A stretch of 64,000 bases of DNA from an uncultured Oscillospiraceae bacterium (GTDB lineage: Bacteria; Bacillota; Clostridia; Oscillospirales; Ruminococcaceae): assembly GCA_902490585.1 (NCBI GenBank), contig CABUEI010000001.1, positions 62,001 through 126,000 on the forward strand, written 5' to 3'. Below, piece after piece: positions 25,592-33,692 of this stretch. Numbering within the stretch: position 1 is the first letter of the stretch; every line of letters begins with the position of its first letter. The notes below the pieces were generated by a model. The model was not told where the DNA came from. It saw nothing but the letters and a program-made list of their open reading frames with translations, and searched no databases. The translations under genes were made by a program, and so were the position numbers.

Positions 25592-27100
25592 TTATTTGTC
25601 CTTTGCATTTGCTGTTACCGACGGCTTTCTGAGATAAGCTGTAGTAAGCTTATTCATAAGACGTGCGGATTTTTTATTTGCGGGCTTTTTCATTCTCCAC
25701 GTCCAGTTTCCTCCGACAGTCGAGGGAACATTCATACGTCCCCTGCCGTCTATGCCGAGAATGTCCTGCATCGGAATTATCGCAAGTGCTGCAGGGCTTG
25801 CATAAACGCTTCTTATGAAGCTGACGTTCTTATGCTCCAGGAAGTTTGCGTTTATGTAGCTCTTTGCCATCTTTGCGGCTTTCGCATCTACTGATTTAAG
25901 CCAGCCCATTATAGTATCGTTATCGTGAGTGCCTGTATACGCTACGCAGTTATTTACATAGTTATGGCACAGGTGGATATTGTCCTGATATTCGTTGTTG
26001 AAACCGAACTGTAAAACTCTCATGCCGGGGAAACCTGTATCGCTGAGAAGTTTTTTTACGCTGTCGAATATGTCGCCTAAGTCTTCGGCTATGATGTTTA
26101 CATCGCCGAGCTTTTCTCTTACCGTGTTGAACAGCTTCATGCCGGGACCTTTTTTCCACTCGCCGTATTCGGCGGTCGTGGCATCGGCAGGGATAGCGTA
26201 ATAGGTGTCGAATGCACGGAAGTGGTCTATTCTTACCATGTCGAACAGTTTCATTGCATGGTCTATTCTTGACAGCCACCAGCTGTAACCGTCACGCTCC
26301 ATAGCATCCCAATCATACAGGGGATTTCCCCAGAGCTGTCCTGTGGGAGAGAAATAATCGGGCGGTACTCCTGCGACAAGAGTGGGACGGAGGGAAATAT
26401 CTATTGTGAAAAGTTTCGGGTTTACCCATACGTCTGCACTGTCCATAGCGGCGTATATCGGGATATCGCCTATTATGGATATGCCGTTTTTATTAGCGTA
26501 TGCTTTCAGCTTTTTCCACTGGGTAAAGAACATATACTGGACGAAACGGTGGAATTTGATTTCATCTATATGCTCTTCCTTGAAAGCGGCAAGCGTTTCG
26601 GGCTTTCTGAAACGGAAATCCTTATCCCATGTAAGCCACGAACGCAATTCGTTATGCTGTTTTATAGCCATGAAAAGCGCATAGTCTTCAAGCCACCAGC
26701 CCTGCTCCTGAATGAAAGCAAGGTAGGCAACGTCTTCCTTGAACGAGAAAAATGCCTTATGGAGAAGTTCGTTCTTCTGCGCTATTACCTTTTCATAATC
26801 TACTGTGGACGGGTCTTCGCCGTATTCTCTGCCCTTTATGTCATCGGGTACGAGAAGTCCGAGTTCGACAAGCTCCCATAAATCTATAAGGAGTGGGTTG
26901 CCTGCGAACGCTGACGGTGACTGATAGGGTGAATCGGCATAGCCTGTCGGGTGTATCGGGAGTACCTGCCAGTATTTCTGCCCTGCCGCTTTCAGCCAGT
27001 TCACAAACTCAAAGGCAGGTTTTCCGAGTGTTCCTATTCCCTCGTTTGCAGGGAGGCTTGTTATATGGAGTAATACTCCGCTGCTGCGTTTAAGTTCCAT
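25592..27100 (-). CDS. malQ: 4-alpha-glucanotransferase (amylomaltase)
   Basis: The 502-residue GH77 enzyme transfers alpha-1,4-glucan segments in glycogen and maltodextrin metabolism. Conserved blocks are RSSGVLLHITSLP, WQVLPIHPTGYADSPYQSPSAFAGNPLLIDL, IGDIPIYAAMDSADVW, VRIDHFRAFDTYYAIPAD (nucleophile Asp region), IIAEDLGDI (acid/base Glu) and GTHDNDTIMGW. It lies between pth and a carbohydrate esterase gene, and no regulator is adjacent. Confidence 0.96.
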   Translation of the reverse strand: MELKRSSGVLLHITSLPANEGIGTLGKPAFEFVNWLKAAGQKYWQVLPIHPTGYADSPYQSPSAFAGNPLLIDLWELVELGLLVPDDIKGREYGEDPSTVDYEKVIAQKNELLHKAFFSFKEDVAYLAFIQEQGWWLEDYALFMAIKQHNELRSWLTWDKDFRFRKPETLAAFKEEHIDEIKFHRFVQYMFFTQWKKLKAYANKNGISIIGDIPIYAAMDSADVWVNPKLFTIDISLRPTLVAGVPPDYFSPTGQLWGNPLYDWDAMERDGYSWWLSRIDHAMKLFDMVRIDHFRAFDTYYAIPADATTAEYGEWKKGPGMKLFNTVREKLGDVNIIAEDLGDIFDSVKKLLSDTGFPGMRVLQFGFNNEYQDNIHLCHNYVNNCVAYTGTHDNDTIMGWLKSVDAKAAKMAKSYINANFLEHKNVSFIRSVYASPAALAIIPMQDILGIDGRGRMNVPSTVGGNWTWRMKKPANKKSARLMNKLTTAYLRKPSVTANAKDK

Positions 27101-27127
27101 AATATTGCCTTTCGGAATTATAAAATC

Positions 27128-28654
27128 TTACTTTTCGTCATTCATGCTTGTTCTGAACGGAGCAACGGGGATACCGTTCTTGCCGTACAGAGTTACATCG
27201 CCGTAATTTGTCCAGAGGTAACGAACGTAAGCAGGCTTCTTTACTTCGTCTGCGTAAACGCTGATTGTTCCGTCCTCGCCGATCACAGCGCAGGCAGGCT
27301 TGTATTCCTTGTCTGCACCTGCGACCTCAAAGCCTGTTATGCCATTGTCGCCCTTGATGTCAAAACCGCTCTCGGCGTGGTCAAAGCTGATAACCGCTCT
27401 GTCACCTGTTACGGTCATGTTCTTGTAGATAGGTCCGAATGCTTCGGTTTCGTTATCGCCGTAAACGTGGTGCATAGCCTGTAAATACAGTCTGTGACCT
27501 ACGGGTACCTTGTTCTTGGGGTGGATCTCATTGAACTCGCCGCAATCAAGGATAACTGCGATACCTGTATTCTTTACCGTCTTGAAAGTACGCATCTGTG
27601 CTTCTCTGATAAGGCACCAGTGCTTCCAGTCGGGGTCTGCTTTATAACGATGCATCGGGAGCTGTACAAACATGAAAGGGAGTTCGTCATCGCCCCAGTC
27701 ATCTCTCCAGAGCTGAATAAGCGATTTGAACAGTTTGAAATAAGTTTTCGGTCTGTTGTCGTCCGTTTCGCCCTGATAATAGATGAAGCCCTTTATAGTA
27801 TACGGGCATACACGCTTTAACATACTGTCGTAAAGTGCGGTTGCATGGAAAGGATTGAGAGGGGTCATAGGACCGGGGTACTTGCTGACACCGCAGTAAG
27901 CCTGGCACTCGTCCCATGTTCCGTCGGGGTGGGTGCTGTAGAACTCTACGGACTTCTTCTGCCACTCTTCTTCGTATTTCACATAGTCAAGGTATTCCTT
28001 GTCCATTTCTTCTCTTGATCTGCCTGCAACGGCATTGTCGAAATCGTCAAGGTAAGCCTTTAAGTCAGTATCTTTTTCAAGGGATTCACGGCTCATCCAA
28101 TAGCTTGCGCTTGTGCCGCCCCAGTTACAGCCGATTATTCCGACAGTAACACCGAGTCTTGCGGCAAGCTCCTTTGCATAGAAATACGCTACTGCACTCC
28201 ATGCTCTTGCATTTTCACTGCTGAAACAGCTCCAGCCTGTATTCTCTTCGTCACGGAAGAACTTTTCATCCATGTTGCAGTTCTTCTGTGTGTAATAGTA
28301 GCGGACATTTTCTGTCTTGTCGTTTGCAAGGAAATCCTTACCGCCTGTGCAGTTCTGAAGCTCAAGCTCCATGTTGCTCTGACCGCCTGCAAGCCATACT
28401 TCACCTACCATGACGTTGCCGAACACGATAGTTTCATCGCCGTTGCTTATCTTCATCTCGTAGGGTCCGCCAGCTTTCATTGCAGGAAGAGTAACACACC
28501 ACTTTTCATCGGCAACCTCTGTCACCGCTGTGTTACCGCATATTGAAACTATAACGCTTTCGCCGTTATTACCTGTACCGAATACTCTTACGTTCTTTTC
28601 TCTCTGGAGAACCATGTTGCTGCTGAATACCGCAGCCGCCTTGAACTTAGCCAT
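27128..28654 (-). CDS. Sialate O-acetylesterase-like carbohydrate esterase (SASA family)
   Basis: The 508-residue protein is an SGNH-type hydrolase: VWLAGGQSNMELEL carries the nucleophile serine, GCNWGGTSASYWM gives the oxyanion glycine, and YYQGETDDN and ECNEIHPKNK-like GEFNEIHPKNKVPVG bring the histidine. An N-terminal beta domain and a C-terminal beta segment flank it, as in sialate and xylan O-acetylesterases. No signal peptide is visible, so it should act on imported sugars in the cytoplasm. It overlaps the upstream exonuclease gene by 8 bases. Confidence 0.88.
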   Translation of the reverse strand: MAKFKAAAVFSSNMVLQREKNVRVFGTGNNGESVIVSICGNTAVTEVADEKWCVTLPAMKAGGPYEMKISNGDETIVFGNVMVGEVWLAGGQSNMELELQNCTGGKDFLANDKTENVRYYYTQKNCNMDEKFFRDEENTGWSCFSSENARAWSAVAYFYAKELAARLGVTVGIIGCNWGGTSASYWMSRESLEKDTDLKAYLDDFDNAVAGRSREEMDKEYLDYVKYEEEWQKKSVEFYSTHPDGTWDECQAYCGVSKYPGPMTPLNPFHATALYDSMLKRVCPYTIKGFIYYQGETDDNRPKTYFKLFKSLIQLWRDDWGDDELPFMFVQLPMHRYKADPDWKHWCLIREAQMRTFKTVKNTGIAVILDCGEFNEIHPKNKVPVGHRLYLQAMHHVYGDNETEAFGPIYKNMTVTGDRAVISFDHAESGFDIKGDNGITGFEVAGADKEYKPACAVIGEDGTISVYADEVKKPAYVRYLWTNYGDVTLYGKNGIPVAPFRTSMNDEK

Positions 28655-29660
28655 TGTTTACGTTTTTCCTTTCCGTTTTGACTTTTATACGCTTTCTGCC
28701 GGTTTTGACGGCAGGGATTTTTTTATTGCTTTTTTCCTGCAACGCAGGATATTTTTCCTTTAATAGCGATGAATAAAGCTCCTCGTCCTTTTCTTCGGAC
28801 AGTGTGTATTTCTTTATCCATCTGTATTCGCCGTCCGCTTTCTTCTCAAACCTTACCGTGACCTTTACGGAGTGCTTGTTGCAATGCACTACAGCCATAT
28901 AGTTCATCGGGCTTAGCCATATCAGCCTGCTTTTCAGCGTTGCGGGTTTACCGCAGACAGGGCAGATATAGCGGTTAAGCTCCGATAATCTCGGCACTGC
29001 GTTCATACGGGCGGTCTTTACCGTACCCTCCGAGGTCTGTCTTAGGCTCAGAAAAGGATTGCTGTGAACATAATCTATCTTTTTCTGCAGCTCTATTTCG
29101 CTCGGTATGTCGTTTATCTTAGTAAGAACCAGTGCGGTATAGTACGCATCGTTTATTGCGCTGTGGTAGTCCAGTTCCTGCTGTACGCCGGTGATTTCCA
29201 CTGCCGACTGCAAGGTTATCTGTGGACGGTCAATGTCATACTGTCTTGTCATCAGCGGCTGAAGATTGAACCAACGTGGGATCCAGTCGGTGTCAACTTC
29301 ATAGAAACTGCACTGTTTTTCGAGTGTGGGGATATCATCGGGACCCCATGTTGCTATTACAACATCGTCACCGAACTGACTCAGCCACTTTCTGAACTGC
29401 TTGAGTACAACCGTGAGGTCGTGAGCACCTTTCAGGTCGCTTTTTGTTATGCCTGTGAGCTTTTTAATTCTGCCTTTAAGCTCGAAATAATATCTCGGTC
29501 TTACATATTTCGAGAAGAAATCTTCATTAATAACGCCGTCTGTCACTGCGACTGCGCCTATCTGTATTATTTCAACCTGAAGAACCTTTGTACCTGCTAT
29601 GCGTGTCTTTTCCCTGCATACAGGCTGGCTCCATTCCAAATCCAATACAATATATGTCAC
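28647..29660 (-). CDS. DEDDh 3'-5' exonuclease with C-terminal zinc-ribbon
   Basis: The start is GTG 29660 behind GGAGGTG, giving 337 residues. The N-terminal exonuclease domain has YIVLDLEWSQP (D-x-E), FSKYVRP, LTGITKSDL, VIATWGPDDIPTLEKQC (second Asp) and DYHSAINDAYYTALVL (His and last Asp), as in ERI-1/KapD-type RNases. After about residue 215 comes RYICPVCGKPATLKSRL, a CxxC half-site with a later VHCNKH, then a lysine-rich tail. The added domain is not one I can name; it suggests nucleic-acid binding. Cytoplasmic, role unknown. Confidence 0.8.
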   Translation of the reverse strand: MTYIVLDLEWSQPVCREKTRIAGTKVLQVEIIQIGAVAVTDGVINEDFFSKYVRPRYYFELKGRIKKLTGITKSDLKGAHDLTVVLKQFRKWLSQFGDDVVIATWGPDDIPTLEKQCSFYEVDTDWIPRWFNLQPLMTRQYDIDRPQITLQSAVEITGVQQELDYHSAINDAYYTALVLTKINDIPSEIELQKKIDYVHSNPFLSLRQTSEGTVKTARMNAVPRLSELNRYICPVCGKPATLKSRLIWLSPMNYMAVVHCNKHSVKVTVRFEKKADGEYRWIKKYTLSEEKDEELYSSLLKEKYPALQEKSNKKIPAVKTGRKRIKVKTERKNVNNG

Positions 29661-29694
29661 CTTGTGCGCCTCACCTCCTGTATAAACACTCATA

Positions 29695-29716
29695 GCCCCG
29701 CAAGGCAATGCGGGGC
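29695..29716 (-). other. Intergenic hairpin between thyA and the exonuclease gene
   Basis: GCCCCGCA and TGCGGGGC form an 8-bp stem with a 6-base loop. No T-run follows, so it is more likely an mRNA-stability or attenuation hairpin than a full terminator. Confidence 0.5.
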
Positions 29717-29726
29717 ATTTGTTATG

Positions 29727-30554
29727 TCATATCGCTACTTCGATTTTTTCATCGAAATCATGATATTTATAGTCTTTCAGCGTAAAGCTGTTTTTAGTGA
29801 ATTTATAGAAATCGGTTATATCCTCGACCACCATTTCGGGTGCAGGATAGGGTTCTTTTTCTATGATACGTTTAACTGCGTCTATATGTCTGTCATAGAT
29901 ATGAGCATCGGCTATGACGTGTACAAGCTCGCCTGCTTTAAGTCCAGACGCTTTTGCGAACATTATAAGAAGTGCGGCATACTGGCACACGTTCCAGTTG
30001 TTCGCAGTCAGCATATCCTGTGAACGCTGATTAAGAATAGCGTTCAGGGTATCGCCCGTTACGTTGAACGTCATACTGTAGGCGCAGGGTGCAAGTCCCA
30101 TTTCATGCAGATCCTTATGGTTGTACATATTGGTCATTATGCGGCGGCTTGCAGGGTTGTGTTTAAGGTCATACAGCACTCTGTCAACCTGGTCAAACTC
30201 ACCCTCGGGATAGATGCTCTTCTGTCCTAACTGCCAGCCGTAAGCCTTGCCTATTGTACCGTTTTCATCTGCCCACGAGTCCCATATATGAGTGGATAAA
30301 TCGGCAACACGGTTGCTTTTTTTCTGATATATCCAGAGAATTTCTTCTATCGCCGAACGGTAGTAGATACGGCGGAGCGTCATTATGGGGAACTCTTCCT
30401 GTAAATTGTAACGGTTCACCACGCAGAACTTTTTTACGGTATGTGCAGGTGTGCCGTCTTCCCAGTGGGGTCGGACATTACTGTTTGTATCCCATGAGCC
30501 GTGTTCGATTATATCACGGCAGTTTTCTATAAAATATTTATCGGCTAAACTCAT
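29727..30554 (-). CDS. thyA: Thymidylate synthase, Bacillus subtilis ThyA-like
   Basis: The 275-residue enzyme methylates dUMP to dTMP with methylenetetrahydrofolate. It has the start region FIENCRDIIEHG, VRPHWEDGTPAHT, ELLW-like EEILWIYQKKSN, IWDSWADENGTIGKAYGWQLG, the catalytic C157 in LAPCAYSMTF, QRSQD (176-180), N188 for dUMP binding and ADAHIYDRHID. The residue after the catalytic cysteine is Ala, not the His of E. coli ThyA. The B. subtilis ThyA branch likewise lacks this histidine (PCVY), so this is a lineage trait. Confidence 0.93.
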   Translation of the reverse strand: MSLADKYFIENCRDIIEHGSWDTNSNVRPHWEDGTPAHTVKKFCVVNRYNLQEEFPIMTLRRIYYRSAIEEILWIYQKKSNRVADLSTHIWDSWADENGTIGKAYGWQLGQKSIYPEGEFDQVDRVLYDLKHNPASRRIMTNMYNHKDLHEMGLAPCAYSMTFNVTGDTLNAILNQRSQDMLTANNWNVCQYAALLIMFAKASGLKAGELVHVIADAHIYDRHIDAVKRIIEKEPYPAPEMVVEDITDFYKFTKNSFTLKDYKYHDFDEKIEVAI

Positions 30555-30563
30555 TATGATTCC

Positions 30564-31778
30564 TTAAATTTTTGATAACAGCTTTGTTGTAGAGAAATCT
30601 ATCTGGTCGAATGTACGGCTCTCGAACATATTAAGGCTGTCGATACCGCTCATATTGTAGATAGAAACACCTGCGCTGGATGCGTAAGTCTTTACGTTTT
30701 TAAGCAGTGTCTGTGCTTCTTCGGGGTAGTCGTACTTCTTCTCGTCATTTACGAGAGCTTCTTCATAGCTTGTTATCTGTGCATCGTAAATTCCGTCAAA
30801 GCCATAGATATAGATTTCAGAGAAACCTTCATACAGTGCAAGCTGTAAAGCTATGTAAAGGTCATCGACACGTCTTAAAGCTTCGCTGTGCTGTGTTGAG
30901 CCGAACGAGGGGAGCTGGGGGATAAAGCCGTTACCCATTATGTTGAAGTAGGTGGGTTTCTTTGCAAACTTATCCTCAAATACGGTCACATTGCTTGCTA
31001 CAAAGCTGTCCATAGCCTCGATGTACTTACCGTTGCCGAGGTAGTGTTCGGCATTTGACAGTATGTACTGTGTGGGGCGGAGAGGAGTTTTGGCGAAGAA
31101 CTTGCATATACCGTTGTAGCTTATGCACTTCTCGTTGAACAGAAGGTTCAGTTCATCAAGCTTTACGCCCTCTTTATAGCCTACTATGAAGCAACGCTGT
31201 CCACGGAACTTATCCTTGCACTCTTTAAGCTGTGCTTCGGTACGGCGTACGTCCTTTTCGAGCTTGTTCTGCTCTGATTTATCGGAGATGTTGAACTGTG
31301 AACGTTTCATCTTCATATATGTGCCGAGGAAACCTACGGGCTGGTTTACAAGGCAGTAGTCACGCTCTGTAAAGCCGTACTGCTGTAAACGCTTTTCGAT
31401 AGTCTGTGCACTTCCGACACGTCCGGTCATGCCCTTTAAATAAACTTCAAGTTCATCGTAAGATGATGAAACGAGGACATAATACGCCTTTGACATACCT
31501 TTAAGCTCTGTGATACTGCGCAGTGAATTGTCGCCCTTTACGAGAGTACGCTCATCGTTTGTTGCCATGAATGCAAGCTCGGGAACACGGACACCTTTTT
31601 TTCTCAGCTGACCGAGAACCTTTTTGAGTATCTCGGCGTTTACGCCACGTCCGTCACCGAGTATTACCAGTTTACGCTGACCGATAATTTCGATGTTCTT
31701 GATTATCTGCTTCTTGTAGTTACCTGCCTTGAAGAACTTTGTCAGCTTAGCATTGGTAAGAGAATCGTATGTCATCAT
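30564..31778 (-). CDS. MptE/DUF115-like Rossmann protein
   Basis: The 404-residue soluble protein is unfamiliar by name. Residues about 190-300 (FRGQRCFIVG, then LDELNLLFNEKCISYNGICKFF and TPLRPTQYILS) match the DUF115/MptE-like and CstI-like pattern in which a glycine-rich GTGPSL loop is followed by a 'sNg/Ns' strand and 'PtyY'. Here the loop reads GYKEGVKL and so lacks the GxGPS nucleotide motif. YIYGFDGIYDAQI near 335 and a final SGIDSLNMFESRTF fit the same family. The N-terminal 170 residues (LVILGDGRGVNAEILKKVL) form a second Rossmann-like part. A role in surface-glycan or protein glycosylation is possible but unproven. Confidence 0.5.
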   Translation of the reverse strand: MMTYDSLTNAKLTKFFKAGNYKKQIIKNIEIIGQRKLVILGDGRGVNAEILKKVLGQLRKKGVRVPELAFMATNDERTLVKGDNSLRSITELKGMSKAYYVLVSSSYDELEVYLKGMTGRVGSAQTIEKRLQQYGFTERDYCLVNQPVGFLGTYMKMKRSQFNISDKSEQNKLEKDVRRTEAQLKECKDKFRGQRCFIVGYKEGVKLDELNLLFNEKCISYNGICKFFAKTPLRPTQYILSNAEHYLGNGKYIEAMDSFVASNVTVFEDKFAKKPTYFNIMGNGFIPQLPSFGSTQHSEALRRVDDLYIALQLALYEGFSEIYIYGFDGIYDAQITSYEEALVNDEKKYDYPEEAQTLLKNVKTYASSAGVSIYNMSGIDSLNMFESRTFDQIDFSTTKLLSKI

Positions 31779-31854
31779 AACCGCTCACTTCTCCTTTTAA
31801 AATATATATTTCTCTGAATTTCAGGTCTGATATTGAATATATCAGAAATCTAAC

Positions 31855-31935
31855 CTCCCCCCTGCCCCTCCATAGGAGGGGAGAAAGAAGTGGGGCTGTC
31901 GCCCACAACCCACTTGGGGCTAAGCACCCCAACCC
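31855..31935. repeat. GC-rich palindromic intergenic element
   Basis: The 174-bp gap 31779-31952 contains CCCCTCC-ATA-GGAGGGG (31865-31881), GTGGGGC/GCCCAC and TTGGGG/CCCCAA hairpins in about 80 bp, much richer in G+C than its surroundings. It resembles a REP/BIME-type repeat. The motif GGGGCTxxCGCCC recurs in the 59.3-59.8 kb element. Confidence 0.5.
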
Positions 31936-31952
31936 ACTTTAATTTTCAGCGA

Positions 31953-33272
31953 TTAACCTTCGCTGAGTATGAACATATCATAAATAACCTTGATAGCCTT
32001 CTCGAAGTCAGCCTCGTGGATACCTACTATGATATTAAGCTCACTTGAACCCTGGTCGATCATCTTTATATTGATGTCTGCGTGTGATAAAGCCGCAAAT
32101 ATTCTTGTAGCAGTACCCTTCTTGGACTTCATGCCACGTCCGACTATAGCGATGAGGGCTAAGTCGTTTTCTATTTCAATATGGTTGGGGTCTGTAACCT
32201 CGCATATCTTTTCAACAATGTCGGGAGTCTTGTCAACGTCCTTACCGTCAACAATGATGCTCATTGTGTCGATACCTGTGGGGATATGCTCAAAGCACAT
32301 ACCGTTAGCTTCAAGAACTGTCAGTATTCTGCGTAAGAAGCCGATCTCGCTGTTCATCTCATCCTTTTCGATTGAGATAACGCTGAAGTGCTTTTTACCT
32401 GCGATACCTGTGATTATGTGCTGAGGGGGTTCGTTATCCTCTGCAACAATCATTGTGCCCTTTGCCGAGGGGTCGTTTGTATTACGGATATTTATCGGTA
32501 TCTTAGCACTTCTTACAGGGAAGATTGCGGCTTCGTGAAGAACAGACGCACCCATGTATGACAGCTCACGGAGCTCCTTATATGTGATCGACTCGATAAC
32601 CTTGGGTTCGTCAACTATTCTGGGGTCTGCGATAAGGAAGCCGTTTACGTCTGTCCAGTTCTCATAAAGATCGGCGTTGATTGCCTTTGCAACAATTGAA
32701 CCTGTAACATCGGAACCGCCTCTTGAGAATGTGCGGACTGTACCATCGGGATTGGCACCGTAGAAACCGGGGATAACTGCGTGTGAAACGCCGTGCAGTA
32801 CAGATGCAAGGCAAGTATCTGTCAGTGTATCGTCGAACTTTCCGTCGGGGCGGAAGAATACGACCTTAGCGGCATCTATAAACTCATAGCCGAGGTAGTT
32901 TGCGAGAATGATACCGTTTAAGTATTCGCCACGGCTTGCGGCATAATCTCTGCCGGCTTTCTTGCGGAAGTTTTCGATTATTGTTTCGTACTCGTCATCG
33001 AGTGAAAGAGTAAGACCGAGGTCGCTTATGATTCCGTTGAAACGTTCTGCGATAGGTGCGAACTGGTTGTATGCGTTCTTGCCCTCGTTTGCTACTGCGT
33101 CATAGCAGGCATAGAGCATATCCGTTACCTTGATGTCGTCCTTATAACGCTTGCCGGGGGCGCTGGGAACTACATATCTGCGCTCCTTGTCGCTTCTGAT
33201 TATGTCAGCTACCTTGCGGAACTGATTTGCATCGGCGAGTGAGCTGCCGCCGAACTTGACTACCTTACTCAT
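31953..33272 (-). CDS. Aspartate kinase
   Basis: The 439-residue enzyme catalyses the first step of the aspartate family (lysine, threonine, methionine, DAP). The kinase domain has VVKFGGSSLADANQFRKVA, SAPGKRYKDDIKVTDML, GIILANYLGYEFIDA, TFSRGGSDVTGSIVAKAINADLYENWTDV and RELSYMGASVLHEAAIFP. The C-terminal half has two ACT domains (about 310-439) for amino acid feedback. It has its own promoter; no lysine riboswitch-like leader is apparent in the roughly 80-nt 5' region. Together with dapL it serves diaminopimelate synthesis. Confidence 0.95.
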   Translation of the reverse strand: MSKVVKFGGSSLADANQFRKVADIIRSDKERRYVVPSAPGKRYKDDIKVTDMLYACYDAVANEGKNAYNQFAPIAERFNGIISDLGLTLSLDDEYETIIENFRKKAGRDYAASRGEYLNGIILANYLGYEFIDAAKVVFFRPDGKFDDTLTDTCLASVLHGVSHAVIPGFYGANPDGTVRTFSRGGSDVTGSIVAKAINADLYENWTDVNGFLIADPRIVDEPKVIESITYKELRELSYMGASVLHEAAIFPVRSAKIPINIRNTNDPSAKGTMIVAEDNEPPQHIITGIAGKKHFSVISIEKDEMNSEIGFLRRILTVLEANGMCFEHIPTGIDTMSIIVDGKDVDKTPDIVEKICEVTDPNHIEIENDLALIAIVGRGMKSKKGTATRIFAALSHADINIKMIDQGSSELNIIVGIHEADFEKAIKVIYDMFILSEG

Positions 33273-33359
33273 TTTTTAATTTCCTTTCTTGTATACCGTT
33301 TACGTCCCTTTTTATGTTGATTTTTACGGATTTTATAGTATGGGACTATATTCTATAAT

Positions 33360-33388
33360 ATTTTATCACAGCGAAAAGGAAAAATCAA
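33360..33388 (-). promoter_or_regulatory. Aspartate kinase promoter
   Basis: Minus-strand TTGATT (33383-33388), 17-bp spacer, TAAAAT (33360-33365), about 88 bp upstream of the ATG. Confidence 0.65.
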
Positions 33389-33426
33389 TATGTGAAGGTG
33401 AATTTTAAAGGGTTTGAGGTAAAAAA

Positions 33427-33460
33427 AGGCACGTTCTGCATAATGAGCGGAATGTGCCTC
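33427..33460 (-). terminator. Terminator after the ABC gene fragment
   Basis: On the minus strand AGGCACaTTC pairs with GAAcGTGCCT around a 13-base loop and is followed by seven T. It was probably the original terminator of the ABC exporter operon before the nuclease gene arrived. Confidence 0.85.
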
Positions 33461-33476
33461 TTTATTTAATTTATCC

Positions 33477-33692
33477 TCATCCCATAGCAAGCGCCGGAGT
33501 TTCACTCTTCCTCAGCCTTGCAGTCTGCTTTTGTGCCATAACAAGCTCATAATATACACCCTTGCTTTGTAAAAGCTCGGTGTGTGTTCCGATTTCGGCA
33601 ACTCTGCCCTTTTTCAGCACTATAAGCCTGTCGGCATTTGCAAGCGTTGACAGCCTGTGAGCTATCGCTATTGTTGTTCTGCCCTTTATCAC
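33477..33692 (-). pseudogene. Detached 3'-end copy of the ABC exporter gene
   Basis: The 71-codon frame reads KGRTTIAIAHRLSTLANADR and continues to QKQTARLRKSE, almost identical to the last 70 residues of the ABC exporter at 35037-37229. It holds the H-loop (AIAHRLS) but no Walker A, signature or membrane domain, so it cannot work alone. Its GTG overlaps the nuclease gene's TGA. Over 33499-33688 it matches 35059-35248 without gaps, with about 17 mismatches by hand count. It looks like the displaced original end of the ABC gene, or a copy brought in with the nuclease. Confidence 0.85.
33499..33688 (-). repeat. Direct repeat A (190 bp), duplicated ABC gene 3' end
   Basis: This block is gap-free against 35059-35248, about 91% identical by hand count. 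Similarity begins abruptly at TAAAGGGCAGAAC next to the nuclease stop and ends at GTGAAAC. Confidence 0.88.

Noticed and set aside
29727..30554. ThyA lacks the histidine after the catalytic cysteine (PCA instead of PCH).
   Set aside because: Bacillus subtilis ThyA also lacks it (PCVY), and the rest of the protein resembles that branch; it is a lineage feature, not a defect.
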